From JALYUM01 sp036688685 (GTDB lineage: Bacteria; Pseudomonadota; Gammaproteobacteria; Burkholderiales; Burkholderiaceae_D), in the NCBI RefSeq assembly GCF_036688685.1, contig NZ_JAQQPS010000011.1, positions 124,001 through 188,000 of the forward strand: DNA of 64,000 bases, read 5' to 3'. A model generated the notes under the pieces. That model searched no databases. It was not told where the DNA came from and worked only from the letters and a program-made list of their open reading frames with translations. Positions 26,417 through 35,113 of this stretch are shown here, in pieces (positions within the stretch are counted from its first letter, which is position 1; the number at the start of each line of letters is the position of its first letter). A program made the position numbers and the translations under genes.

Positions 26417-26683
26417 ACAATTTACGGATCCGCGCTGTTGCCTGACCCGCCGCACCGGTCGGCGCGGCACAACACATCGCGCCGCGTGGCGCTTGACGCG
26501 AGGCACCTGTTTGTCATACAGTCGTTGCATGTCCCCGACTCTGCACCTGTCCACTTCCCTATCGCTCGCTGGCGCGCTATCGCTAGCGACGCTACTAGCC
26601 ACACGCGCGTAATCCACGTGCAGTGCGCTGTCAGGCTATTCGCCTGGCAACTGGTTTCAAAACAAACCCGGAAGTGCGAACAG

Positions 26684-26800
26684 ATGTATTCAAACCTTAT
26701 CCCTGCTGTTTCCGTAGTGCGCTCCCAGCCGATCACGGCGCGCGATGTCGCTGCGTTCGTTCGCCCTCTGCTACTGCTACCGATCGGTTGCCTGGCCTAG
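26684..26800 (+). CDS. leuL: Candidate leucine leader peptide of leuA
   Basis: A 38-codon frame from ATG 26684 to TAG 26798-26800, ending 91 bp before leuA. Near its end are four Leu codons in a row, CTG CTA CTG CTA (26768-26779); CTA is rare in this GC-rich sequence. Leader peptides of leucine operons use such runs to sense charged tRNA-Leu. A hairpin (26786-26823) begins six bases after the Leu codons. Weak ribosome-binding site (GGAAG about 10 bases upstream). No classical T-run terminator was found, so the mechanism is uncertain. Confidence 0.45.
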   Translation: MYSNLIPAVSVVRSQPITARDVAAFVRPLLLLPIGCLA

Positions 26801-26823
26801 TGTTCCGTGGCCGCCCGGCAGCC
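26786..26823 (+). promoter_or_regulatory. Hairpin overlapping the leader peptide end
   Basis: GGTTGCC (26786-26792) pairs with GGCAGCC (26817-26823) using one G-U pair, and GGCC (26794-26797) pairs with GGCC (26809-26812). The stem covers the leader stop codon and could be opened by a ribosome stalled at the Leu codons. No U-tract follows. A direct repeat CGCAGTGT lies just downstream (about 26838-26858). Confidence 0.4.
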
Positions 26824-26891
26824 TGTACGCCACAGCGCAGTGTTTTCGCAGTGTCCAACTTATTCGTCGAATTTCAGGAGCCACCATCATC

Positions 26892-28565
26892 ATGCAGAAT
26901 CCTTCAGCCAAATACCGCCCATTTCCCGCCATCGCCTTGCACGACCGCACCTGGCCGTCGAAAACCATTACCCATCCACCGATCTGGATGAGCACCGACC
27001 TGCGCGACGGCAACCAGGCCCTGATCGAACCGATGAGCCCTGAAAAGAAGCTGCGCTTTTTCGAGATGCTGGTGCAGATTGGCCTGAAAGAAATCGAAGT
27101 CGGTTTTCCATCCGCCTCGCAGACCGACTTCGATTTCGTGCGCAAACTGATCGATGAAGACCGTATTCCCGACGATGTCACCATCATCGTGCTGACCCAG
27201 TCGCGCGAGGAACTGATCCGCCGCACCGTGGCGTCGGCCGTGGGCGCGAAGCGCGCGATCGTCCACTTGTACAACTCGGTGGCGCCGGTGTTTCGCCGCG
27301 TGGTCTTCAATATGACGCGTGAAGAAATCACGAATATCGCGGTCACCGGCACGAAACTGGTCAAAGAGCTGGTCGCCGGGCATCCGGAAACGCACTGGGG
27401 CTTCGAGTATTCGCCGGAATCGTTCTCGACCACCGAACTCGATTTTTCGCGCGATATCTGTAACGCCGTCAGCGCTGCCTGGGGTCCGACGCCTGACAAT
27501 AAACTGATTTTCAATTTGCCGTCGACGGTCGAATGCAGCACACCGAACGTGTATGCCGACCAGATCGAGTGGATGTCGCGCAACCTCGACCAACGGAATA
27601 ACTTGATCATCAGCGTGCATCCGCACAATGACCGCGGCACAGCCGTCGCGTCGGCCGAGCTGGCGGTGATGGCCGGCGCCGACCGCGTCGAAGGCTGCCT
27701 GTTTGGCAATGGCGAGCGCACCGGCAACGTCGACCTCGTCACGCTGGCGCTGAATTTGTACACCCAGGGCGTGGATCCCGGCCTGGATTTCTCCGACATC
27801 GACGCCGTGCGCCAGGTGGTAGAAGAGTGCAATCAATTGCCGGTGCACCCGCGCCATCCGTATGTCGGCGATCTGGTGTTTACTGCGTTCTCCGGTTCGC
27901 ATCAGGATGCCATCAAGAAAGGTTTTGCGCAGCAGAAGCCGGATGCCTTGTGGGAAGTGCCGTACTTGCCGATCGACCCGGCCGATCTGGGCCGCAGCTA
28001 CGATGCCGTCATCCGCGTCAACAGCCAGTCGGGCAAGGGCGGCATGGCCTACCTGCTTGAGCAGGAATTCGGCCTGCAACTGCCGCGCCGCCTGCAGATT
28101 GAATTTTCGCGCGCGGTGCAGAAAGTGGCCGACGCCACTGGCCGCGAAGTGGCTGCGTCCGACATCCATGCCATTTTCCAGCGCGAATACTTTGACCAGG
28201 TGACGCCGTTTGCGTACAGCGCGCACAAGATGGTGGAAGACAGCAGCCAGGAAGAATCGGTGCAGATCGAGTTGACGCTGAGCGAAAACGGCAAGCCGAT
28301 CGCGAAGAAGGGGGGAGGCAACGGCCCGATCGACGCCTTCGTGCACGCGCTCGGCCTCGACATCAAGCTGATGGATTACCACGAGCACGCGATCGGTTCG
28401 GGCGCCGATGCGCGCGCCGCCTGTTACGTCGAACTGCGCCTGGCAAATGGCCCGACCTTGTTCGGCGCCGCGATCGACAGCAATATCGTCACCGCCTCGT
28501 TCAAGGCCGTACTCAGTGCCGTGAACCGGCAACTGGCGATGAGCGACAACCGCGCCGCAGCGTAG
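26892..28565 (+). CDS. leuA: 2-isopropylmalate synthase
   Basis: 557 residues from the ATG at 26892, with AGGAG 11 bases upstream; the open frame runs further back but MQNPSAKYRPF is the typical start. It condenses acetyl-CoA with 2-ketoisovalerate, the committed step of leucine synthesis. TIM-barrel motifs: STDLRDGNQALIEPM, FNLPSTVECSTPNVYADQIE and the metal-site HPHNDRG. The C-terminal regulatory LeuA dimer domain (about residues 430-550) normally gives leucine feedback inhibition. Length fits the long LeuA type of Betaproteobacteria. Confidence 0.96.
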   Translation: MQNPSAKYRPFPAIALHDRTWPSKTITHPPIWMSTDLRDGNQALIEPMSPEKKLRFFEMLVQIGLKEIEVGFPSASQTDFDFVRKLIDEDRIPDDVTIIVLTQSREELIRRTVASAVGAKRAIVHLYNSVAPVFRRVVFNMTREEITNIAVTGTKLVKELVAGHPETHWGFEYSPESFSTTELDFSRDICNAVSAAWGPTPDNKLIFNLPSTVECSTPNVYADQIEWMSRNLDQRNNLIISVHPHNDRGTAVASAELAVMAGADRVEGCLFGNGERTGNVDLVTLALNLYTQGVDPGLDFSDIDAVRQVVEECNQLPVHPRHPYVGDLVFTAFSGSHQDAIKKGFAQQKPDALWEVPYLPIDPADLGRSYDAVIRVNSQSGKGGMAYLLEQEFGLQLPRRLQIEFSRAVQKVADATGREVAASDIHAIFQREYFDQVTPFAYSAHKMVEDSSQEESVQIELTLSENGKPIAKKGGGNGPIDAFVHALGLDIKLMDYHEHAIGSGADARAACYVELRLANGPTLFGAAIDSNIVTASFKAVLSAVNRQLAMSDNRAAA

Positions 28566-28598
28566 TCGCCAGGCAGGAAGAGGGCGCTTGCGTGATGG

Positions 28599-28625
28599 TT
28601 TACACAAGCATTCTCACGCTACAAT
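28599..28625 (+). promoter_or_regulatory. Possible sigma70 promoter for the TolA/TonB-like gene
   Basis: TTTACA (28599-28604) and TACAAT (28620-28625) each match consensus at five of six positions, but the spacer is 15 bp, shorter than the ideal 17. The start codon at 28674 is 49 bp downstream. Confidence 0.4.
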
Positions 28626-28673
28626 GAGCGGGCCTCTTTCTTCCTGACATCGCCTGCGCAAAAGGTTTGCCGT

Positions 28674-30038
28674 TTGACACATGCTTTCTCTTTCTATCGG
28701 CTGCCCCGGCGCATGCCCACGGCGGTGCTGGTCTCGATGCTGGTGCACGTGCTGTTGCTCGGCATTGCCCTCGGTGGCCAGAGCTTCGGCTTGCCTGGCC
28801 TGAATTTCGCCTGGAAAGAACCACGCTTCGGCGTCGATGACTTGCGTATCTCGCTGGCGCCTGCGCCGGCCGAGTCGGTCGCGGCGCCTCCCAACCCCTT
28901 GCCAGCACCCGCCGTCGTGGACAGTCCGCCTGCGCCGGGCGAGATGGCGGCAGTCGTGCCGCCGCCGCCATTGCCGCTACCTGCGCCGGCGCCCGTTTCG
29001 ACGCCCGTGATGACGGCACTCAAACAATCCGATGTGGTGCTCCCGGTGAGCCCTGAAACGGTCGCGCCGGACCCGCGCGTGCAGGCGCGCGCGCGCCAGG
29101 AGGCGGTACGCGAGGCCGAGTTGGCGGCTGCCGCCCAGCGCGACGCGGCGCAGGAAGAACAGGCACGCCTGGCCCAGGTCGAGGCCGCCAAACAGGACAC
29201 GGCGCGCCAGGAAGCGCGCAAGCAGGAGGCCGCACGGCAGGAGCTGGCACAACAGACGCAGCTCGACGCAGCCCGCCGCGCGCAGCAGGAAGCCGCACGC
29301 CAGGATGCTGCGCAACAAGAGGCAGCACGCCAGGAACAGGTAAAGCAAGCCCGGCTTGAAGCCGCCCGCCAGGACGCTGCCAGGCAGGAGAATGCACGGC
29401 AGGAAGCCGCGCGCCAGGAACAGACACGCCAATCCCAGCAAGAAGCAGCCCGCCAGGAACAGGCACGCCAGGCCCAGCAGGAAGCCGCGCGCCAGGAAGA
29501 ACTGAAACAGGCGCCGCTGCGCCAGGAGCAGGTCAAACAGGCACTGGCGCAGCAGGCGCGCGCTGACCAGGAAGCGGCGCGTGAAGAACGCCTGCGCGCC
29601 ATCGGCCAGCAGATGAAACAGGAAGCGGCGCAGCGCGACGCCGCCGAAGGCAATCCATCACGCTCGCTGCTGCCCGGCTTTAGCAGCCTGCGCCGTGGCT
29701 ACCTGCTCAGCCGCGCCGACGCAAATACCGCGCTGGTTCAGTATGCCGCCGACATGGCCCGCAAGATCGAACTCAATCTCACCTTCGACATGGTGCGCGA
29801 GGCGGCGCAGCAGCCGCACGTGGCGCCGATCGTCACCGTCGCAGTCCGTGCCGACGGCTCGGTTGAGAAGGTGACCTTCGTCGTTGCCAGCGGCGTGGCG
29901 CGGCTCGACCAGGCGATCCGGCAAGTCATCGCCAGCCAGGCATCGTATGCCGCGTTTCCGCCGGCGCTGGCGCGCCAGTACGATGTCGTGGAAATCCGGC
30001 GCACCTGGGTCATCGATACGGCCATCCGATTGCAGTAA
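28674..30038 (+). CDS. TolA/TonB-like periplasm-spanning protein
   Basis: 454 residues from a TTG at 28674 (AAAGG 8 bases upstream); ATG 28713 is an alternative start. Membrane anchor about residues 15-35, a Pro/Ala-rich part to about 125, then a long helical segment (about 135-330) built of degenerate QEAARQ-type repeats rich in Gln, Ala, Arg and Glu. A TonB-like C-terminal domain follows (about 355-454) with VRADGSVEKVTFVVASGVARLDQAIRQVI. The layout is that of TolA, but the C-terminus reads as TonB-type. No tol or exb genes are near. Probably an inner-membrane protein reaching toward the outer membrane. Confidence 0.82.
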   Translation: MTHAFSFYRLPRRMPTAVLVSMLVHVLLLGIALGGQSFGLPGLNFAWKEPRFGVDDLRISLAPAPAESVAAPPNPLPAPAVVDSPPAPGEMAAVVPPPPLPLPAPAPVSTPVMTALKQSDVVLPVSPETVAPDPRVQARARQEAVREAELAAAAQRDAAQEEQARLAQVEAAKQDTARQEARKQEAARQELAQQTQLDAARRAQQEAARQDAAQQEAARQEQVKQARLEAARQDAARQENARQEAARQEQTRQSQQEAARQEQARQAQQEAARQEELKQAPLRQEQVKQALAQQARADQEAAREERLRAIGQQMKQEAAQRDAAEGNPSRSLLPGFSSLRRGYLLSRADANTALVQYAADMARKIELNLTFDMVREAAQQPHVAPIVTVAVRADGSVEKVTFVVASGVARLDQAIRQVIASQASYAAFPPALARQYDVVEIRRTWVIDTAIRLQ

Positions 30039-30135
30039 TGCTGGAGTTTGGCAAAAGACCCGGTGCAGGGGTGGTTGCGCACGGGGCGAACGGTTACACT
30101 TGCGCTAGTTTTTTGTATCCGGCCGAGAAAAGCGC

Positions 30136-31101
30136 ATGATCAACGTATTCGTCTTACAGAATGGCCGACTCAATCAGGTTCCGATCAATTCGCGTGCCGA
30201 TCTTGAAAACGTCACCCCGGTGTGGGTCGACCTGACCGATCCCGAGGACGATGAAGTCGCATGGGTGAAAGCCATTTATGGCGTGACCTTGCCGGGCGAA
30301 GACGAAGTCAAGGACATCGAAGCCTCGGCCCGTTACTACGAAGCCGAAAACGGCGACCTGCATCTGCGCACCGACTTCTTGCTGGAAGAAGACGACGGCC
30401 CATCGCGCATCGTCACGGTCGCTTTCATTCTCGCGCGCAAGATGCTGTTCTCGGTGCACACCGACGATTTACCGGTCTTCCGCCTGGTGCGCATGCGCGC
30501 GCGCTCACGGCCAGGCTCGATCGCCGATTACATGGATGTGCTGATTGATTTATATGCCACCGATGCCGAGTATTCGGCCGATGCATTGGAGGGCATTTAC
30601 CAGAACCTGGAAGAAGTCTCCGGGCGCGTGCTGCAGAAAGAATTTACCGACCAGGACGCGGCCGCGGCACTGAACGCGATCGCGCACGAGGAAGACTTGA
30701 ACGGGCGCATCCGGCGCAACATGATGGATACGCGCCGCGCGGTGAGTTTTTTGATGCGCGGCCGCCTGTTGAATGCCGACCAGTTCGAGGAAGCGCGCCA
30801 GATTTTACGGGACATCGAATCGCTCGACGGCCACACCTCGTTCCTGTTCGATAAAATTAACTTCTTGATGGATGCGACGGTCGGTTTTATTAACATCAAC
30901 CAGAACAAGATCATCAAGATTTTCTCGGTGGCGTCGGTGGCGTTCCTGCCGCCGACCCTGATCGCCAGCGTGTACGGCATGAATTTTAAATTCTTGCCGG
31001 AGCTGGAGTGGAGTTTTGGCTATCAGTGGTCGCTGACGCTGATGGTCATCAGCGCGATTGCGCCGTTCCTGTATTTCCGGCACCGGGGCTGGCTGAAATA
31101 A
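30136..31101 (+). CDS. corA: CorA-family magnesium/cobalt transporter
   Basis: 321 residues. A large acidic cytoplasmic domain (residues 1 to about 255) precedes two C-terminal helices. The signature YGMNFKFLPE at the end of the first helix is the selectivity motif (GMN), followed by the WSFGYQWSLTLM loop and second helix. It is a pentameric Mg2+ channel of the inner membrane. Standalone gene; a hairpin repeat (31133-31163) follows. Confidence 0.95.
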   Translation: MINVFVLQNGRLNQVPINSRADLENVTPVWVDLTDPEDDEVAWVKAIYGVTLPGEDEVKDIEASARYYEAENGDLHLRTDFLLEEDDGPSRIVTVAFILARKMLFSVHTDDLPVFRLVRMRARSRPGSIADYMDVLIDLYATDAEYSADALEGIYQNLEEVSGRVLQKEFTDQDAAAALNAIAHEEDLNGRIRRNMMDTRRAVSFLMRGRLLNADQFEEARQILRDIESLDGHTSFLFDKINFLMDATVGFININQNKIIKIFSVASVAFLPPTLIASVYGMNFKFLPELEWSFGYQWSLTLMVISAIAPFLYFRHRGWLK

Positions 31102-31132
31102 GACGACGTCTTTAAGGCCGGTAGTTTTAAGA

Positions 31133-31163
31133 CCGTCACCCCGGCGAAGGCCGGGGTCCATGC
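31133..31163. repeat. REP-like palindromic repeat
   Basis: CCCCGGC (31139-31145), loop GAAG, GCCGGGG (31150-31156), flanked by GTCA and TCCATGCTG. The GTCA-CCCC-stem-GGGG-CCAT layout recurs, diverged, at 51426-51452 and inverted at 51490-51517. It lies between convergent corA and hemL and may also act as a transcription or mRNA-stability signal. Confidence 0.7.
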
Positions 31164-31175
31164 TGAGTATCCGAT

Positions 31176-32471
31176 TTACGCGATGCGCGCAAACACCCGA
31201 CGCGCCGCTTCGATGGTCTCCGCAATGACCGCATCGTCATGCGCCGCCGATACAAACCCCGCTTCGAACGCCGCCGGCGCAAAGTACACGCCTTCGTCCA
31301 GCATGCCGTGGAAGAAGCTGTTGAACCTGGTCTTGTCGCCCGCCATCATCTGGCCATAGGTCGACGGGACATTGGTGCTGAAATACATGCCGAACATGCC
31401 ACCGACGGAATCGGCGCAGAACGTGACGCCGGCTTCCTGCGCCGCCGCGGTCAAGCCGGCCACCAGCTTGCCGGCCTGAGCCGACAACTTATCGTAAAAG
31501 CCTGGTTCCTGCACGATAGCCAGCGTCGTCATGCCGGCCGCCACCGCCACCGGATTGCCCGACAGCGTGCCGGCCTGGTACACCGGCCCGATTGGCGCCA
31601 TGTTGTGCATCAGTTCAGCGCTGCCGCCGAATGCCGCCACCGGCAAGCCGCCGCCGATGACCTTGCCGAGCGCGGTGAGGTCGGGCGCGATGCCGTACAG
31701 TTCCTGCGCGCCGCCGAGGGCCACGCGAAAGCCGCTCATGACTTCATCGAAAATGAGCACGCTGCCGTGTTGCGTGCACAGTTCGCGCATGCGGCGCAGG
31801 AACTCCGGCGTGGCACGGATCAAATTCATATTGCCTGCCACCGGCTCCACGATGACGCAGGCGATGGTGTCGCCCATCGACTCGAACGCGTCTTCCAGCT
31901 GGGCGATGTTGTTGTAATCGAGTACCAGGGTGTGCTTGACGAAATCTTCCGGCACGCCGGCCGAGGTCGGGTTCCCGAAGGTCAGCAGGCCGCTGCCGGC
32001 TTTCACCAGCAGGGAATCGGCGTGGCCGTGGTAGCAGCCTTCGAACTTGACGATCTTGTCGCGTCCGGTGGCGCCGCGCGCCAGGCGCAGAGCGCTCATG
32101 GTCGCTTCGGTGCCGGACGACACCAGGCGCACCTGCTCGATCGACGGCACCAGGCGGCACAAGGTCTCGGCCATTTCCACTTCACCGAGCGTGGGGGCGC
32201 CGAATGACAGGCCGTTGGCGGCCGCATCCTGCACCGCCTTGACCACTTTCGGGTGGGCGTGGCCGACGATGGCCGGGCCCCACGAGCCGATGTAGTCGAT
32301 GTAGCGCTTGCCGTCGGCGTCGTAGAAATAGGGGCCTTGCGCGCGGGTGATGAAGCGCGGCGTGCCGCCGACCGAGCGGAACGCGCGCACGGGTGAATTC
32401 ACCCCGCCCGGCGTGGTTTGCTGGGCGCGGGCGAACAGGATGTCGTTCTGGGAAGTGGATTCTGTGCTCAT
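31176..32471 (-). CDS. hemL: Glutamate-1-semialdehyde 2,1-aminomutase
   Basis: 431 residues, class III aminotransferase fold. The PLP lysine lies in LTALGKVIGGGLPVAAFGG; other motifs are NSPVRAFRSVGG, YIDYIGSWGPAIVGHAHP and LIFDEVMSGFRVALGG. It converts glutamate-1-semialdehyde to 5-aminolevulinate for haem synthesis. It starts 6 bases after the thiD stop on the same strand, so a thiD-hemL operon is likely. Confidence 0.97.
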   Translation of the reverse strand: MSTESTSQNDILFARAQQTTPGGVNSPVRAFRSVGGTPRFITRAQGPYFYDADGKRYIDYIGSWGPAIVGHAHPKVVKAVQDAAANGLSFGAPTLGEVEMAETLCRLVPSIEQVRLVSSGTEATMSALRLARGATGRDKIVKFEGCYHGHADSLLVKAGSGLLTFGNPTSAGVPEDFVKHTLVLDYNNIAQLEDAFESMGDTIACVIVEPVAGNMNLIRATPEFLRRMRELCTQHGSVLIFDEVMSGFRVALGGAQELYGIAPDLTALGKVIGGGLPVAAFGGSAELMHNMAPIGPVYQAGTLSGNPVAVAAGMTTLAIVQEPGFYDKLSAQAGKLVAGLTAAAQEAGVTFCADSVGGMFGMYFSTNVPSTYGQMMAGDKTRFNSFFHGMLDEGVYFAPAAFEAGFVSAAHDDAVIAETIEAARRVFARIA

Positions 32472-32477
32472 GGTCGC

Positions 32478-33341
32478 TTAAAGGAGGGCTGAAGGGGGCA
32501 AACGCGCTGGCGGCAGCGCGGGATTGGCGCAATGCGCGGCGCCAAAGAATTTGTTGGGGACCAGCTTGCCCATGCCGAGGCGCTGGGCGTGGGCCAGCGC
32601 GGCGCAGGTGTAATCGTGCGCCGTTTGCAGCGCATCGGCCGGCGCCGCGCCCAGGGCCAGCTGGGTACAGAAGGCCGCCGACAGCGTGCTGCCGGCGCCC
32701 AGAAAACTGCCGGGCAGGTGGCGCCAGTCGCAGGCCGCCACCACGCCGTCGGCGTCGTACAGGGTATTCGAGCAGGGCAGGCCGCCGGTGCCGCCGGTGC
32801 AGGTCACGAGTACATAACGACAACCACTGCCGGTGATTTCCGCCACGTCGGCGGTCAGCATGCCGTCGCCGGAACCGTCGCGCCAGGTTTCGGCCATGCG
32901 CGCCAGTTCCACCTGCGACAGGACCAGCACGGCGGCCTGGGGCACCAAAATCGAGCGGATGGCGTTCAGCATATCGTCGTCGGCCAGGCCGGAATCGGGC
33001 AGGCTGGACAGGAACGGATCGAGGATCAGCGGCACGTCCGGGTAATCCGATACGATTTCGGCAATCACGGTCGCCTGCTCGATGCTGGCGATACTGCCAA
33101 CTTTGAAGGCCGCGACCGGCATGTCCTCGAGCAGCACGCGGGCCTGGTCGGCCACCCAGTCCGGGTCAATTTCGTGCAGGTCGTCGACTCTGGCCGTGTC
33201 GGCAATGAGCATGCCCGTGGCCACCGTCAGCGCGTGGCAGCCGAACGCGGAAAACACCGCCTGGTCGGCCTGGATGCCAAGCGCGCCGACCGGGTCGAGC
33301 ACGCCGAAAGAAAGGATAAGGGGAACAGTTTGGATTTGCAC
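32478..33341 (-). CDS. thiD: Hydroxymethylpyrimidine/phosphomethylpyrimidine kinase
   Basis: 287 residues from the GTG at 33341; an ATG at 33386 is in frame but would extend past the normal start into the rubredoxin promoter region. Thiamin pyrimidine kinase of the ribokinase fold: LSFGVLDPVGALGIQADQAVFSAFGCHALTVATG at the N-terminus and the C-terminal anion hole GAGSTLSAAF. The usual form is G-(T/S)-G-C; here the Cys is Ser. Divergent from rubredoxin with a 55-bp gap, too short for a TPP riboswitch. Confidence 0.88.
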   Translation of the reverse strand: MQIQTVPLILSFGVLDPVGALGIQADQAVFSAFGCHALTVATGMLIADTARVDDLHEIDPDWVADQARVLLEDMPVAAFKVGSIASIEQATVIAEIVSDYPDVPLILDPFLSSLPDSGLADDDMLNAIRSILVPQAAVLVLSQVELARMAETWRDGSGDGMLTADVAEITGSGCRYVLVTCTGGTGGLPCSNTLYDADGVVAACDWRHLPGSFLGAGSTLSAAFCTQLALGAAPADALQTAHDYTCAALAHAQRLGMGKLVPNKFFGAAHCANPALPPARLPPSALL

Positions 33342-33396
33342 GGCCGCTGGATTAAGATACCTGATTTGGCATTTTACTAGATACAAGGAACGTCAC

Positions 33397-33591
33397 GTGA
33401 GTAGCACAGAAACTGCAGTCAAGCCCTTTGAAACCTGGATGTGCCTTATTTGCGGCTGGGTCTACGATGAAGCAACCGGCGCGCCGGACGATGGCATCGC
33501 ACCCGGCACGCGCTGGGCTGACGTGCCGATGAACTGGACCTGCCCGGAGTGCGGCGCCCGCAAAGATGATTTCGAAATGACACAAATTTAA
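33397..33591 (+). CDS. rubA: Rubredoxin
   Basis: 64 residues with a GTG start at 33397, AAGGAA 6 bases upstream. Small iron-sulfur electron carrier with the two iron-binding pairs CLICG (16-20) and CPECG (49-53), and WVYDEATGAPDDGIAPGTRW between them, the rubredoxin signature. About ten extra N-terminal residues compared with the shortest rubredoxins. Precedes the pil chemosensory genes by 108 bp, probably as its own unit. Confidence 0.96.
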   Translation: MSSTETAVKPFETWMCLICGWVYDEATGAPDDGIAPGTRWADVPMNWTCPECGARKDDFEMTQI

Positions 33592-33699
33592 CTCCAGAAA
33601 CAGACAGTTGCCGCATGTCAGTTGAATTACTACAACACCTGCACCACAACGAGATTGCCGTATGGTAACCTCATAGGTTCTTGCTGAAGTGAAACAATT

Positions 33700-34095
33700 A
33701 TGACAACAACGCCGCAACCGACTGGCCTGAAGATTATGGTCATCGATGATAGCAGTACGATCCGGCGCTCCGCCGAGATCTTCCTGGGTCAGGCTGGGTA
33801 CCAGGTGGTGACCGCAGAGGACGGCTTCGACGCACTCGCCAAAATCAATGACCACCAGCCTGCGCTGATCCTGTGCGACATCCTGATGCCGCGCCTGGAT
33901 GGCTATCAGACCTGCGCCCTGATCAAAAAGAGCGCCAAATTCCATGCCACGCCGGTATTGATGCTGTCCTCCAAGGACGGCCTGTTCGACCGTGCGCGCG
34001 GCGCCATGGTTGGCGCGGCGGCTTACCTCACCAAGCCCTTCAGCAAAGACAGTCTCCTGACCGCGGTGCGCCAGCACACGGCCGGCCTGTCGTGA
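33700..34095 (+). CDS. pilG: Twitching-motility response regulator PilG
   Basis: 131 residues, a single CheY-like receiver. Phosphoacceptor Asp in LILCDILMPRLDGYQT (about residue 67), acidic pair in MVIDDSS, Lys in YLTKPFSK; no output domain. PilG transmits signals from the Chp/Pil histidine kinase to type IV pilus extension. It is the first gene of the pilGHIJ-chpA operon. Confidence 0.93.
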   Translation: MTTTPQPTGLKIMVIDDSSTIRRSAEIFLGQAGYQVVTAEDGFDALAKINDHQPALILCDILMPRLDGYQTCALIKKSAKFHATPVLMLSSKDGLFDRARGAMVGAAAYLTKPFSKDSLLTAVRQHTAGLS

Positions 34096-34129
34096 GCATC
34101 TCCTGACCTTCTTCTACCTGGAAATTCCC

Positions 34130-34498
34130 GTGGCCATTCAAAAAATCCTGATCGTTGACGATTCCCCTACCGAGCGCTATTACCTGACCGAAATTCTGGA
34201 ACGCAACGGCTTTACCGTCACCACCGCCGAAAACGGCGACGATGCCATGGCCAAGATCCGTGCCGACCGTCCTGAACTCATCCTGATGGATGTGGTCATG
34301 CCGGGCGCCAACGGTTTCCAGGTGACCCGCGCCATTGCGCGCGATCCGGAATTGTCCGACGTGCCCATCATCATCTGCAGCACCAAGAACCAGGAGACGG
34401 ACCGCATCTGGGGCTTGCGCCAGGGCGCACGCGATTACCTGGTCAAGCCGGTCGACCAGGACGAGCTGTTGGCACGCATCGCCGGCCTGAGCGCCTGA
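34130..34498 (+). CDS. pilH: Twitching-motility response regulator PilH
   Basis: 122 residues with a GTG start at 34130. Single receiver domain: LIVDDSPTERYYL, LILMDVVMPGANGFQ with the phosphoacceptor Asp52, and YLVKPVDQDEL. PilH is thought to promote pilus retraction or drain phosphate from the kinase. The gap to pilG is 34 bp and the stop is 1 base before the pilI start. Confidence 0.93.
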   Translation: MAIQKILIVDDSPTERYYLTEILERNGFTVTTAENGDDAMAKIRADRPELILMDVVMPGANGFQVTRAIARDPELSDVPIIICSTKNQETDRIWGLRQGARDYLVKPVDQDELLARIAGLSA

Positions 34499-34499
34499 G

Positions 34500-35045
34500 A
34501 TGAGCGCGACACCGACGCCTGTCGCATCGTCGAACGAACAGCCGGGTCGCCCCGACGCGGCTGAGCGCCGTAGCCGCTTGCGCCAGTACCAGGTGCAGCT
34601 GCTGGCGCGCATGCAGGCCGCGCGTACCAACAGCGGGGCCCGTGTCAACCAGCTGGGCGTGGCGATGGGTGACGAGCGTTACCTGCTCGACCTGACCACG
34701 GCCGGTGAAATTGTCAGTGTGGCGCCGGTCACCGCCGTCCCGCTGACGCAAGCCTGGTATCTCGGGCTTGCCAATATCCGTGGCAACCTGGTCGGCGTAG
34801 TCGACCTCGCGCGCTACCTTGGACTGGGCGAAACGCCAGTCGGTGCGGAAGCCCGCTTCGTGACCTTCGCACCAGGCCTGGGCATGAACTGCGCGCTGCT
34901 GGTCTCGCGCGTGTACGGCCTGCGCCATGCAGCAGATATGACGCCCGAGGCAGCACGACTGCGCGACGGCGATGGCCAGGCGTGGACGCCCCTGGACCTG
35001 GCAGCACTGGTACGCGACGAGCGTTTCCTTCAAGTCGGACTGTAG
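34500..35045 (+). CDS. pilI: CheW-like adaptor PilI
   Basis: 181 residues forming one CheW domain: LGVAMGDERYLLDLTTAGEIVSV, QAWYLGLANIRGNLVGVVDLARYLG, FVTFAPGLGMNCALLVSRVYGL. It couples the PilJ receptor to the ChpA/PilL kinase at the cytoplasmic face. Located between pilH and pilJ in the conserved order. Confidence 0.92.
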   Translation: MSATPTPVASSNEQPGRPDAAERRSRLRQYQVQLLARMQAARTNSGARVNQLGVAMGDERYLLDLTTAGEIVSVAPVTAVPLTQAWYLGLANIRGNLVGVVDLARYLGLGETPVGAEARFVTFAPGLGMNCALLVSRVYGLRHAADMTPEAARLRDGDGQAWTPLDLAALVRDERFLQVGL

Positions 35046-35113
35046 TAGGCCATTTCGGCCGATTCAACAAGCAACAAAGTAAAAATATATCGCTGGTCGA
35101 TAAGGAGCTGGGA

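Noticed and set aside
33342..33396. TPP riboswitch before thiD
   Set aside because: The gap to the divergent rubredoxin gene is only 55 bp and shows no thi-box.
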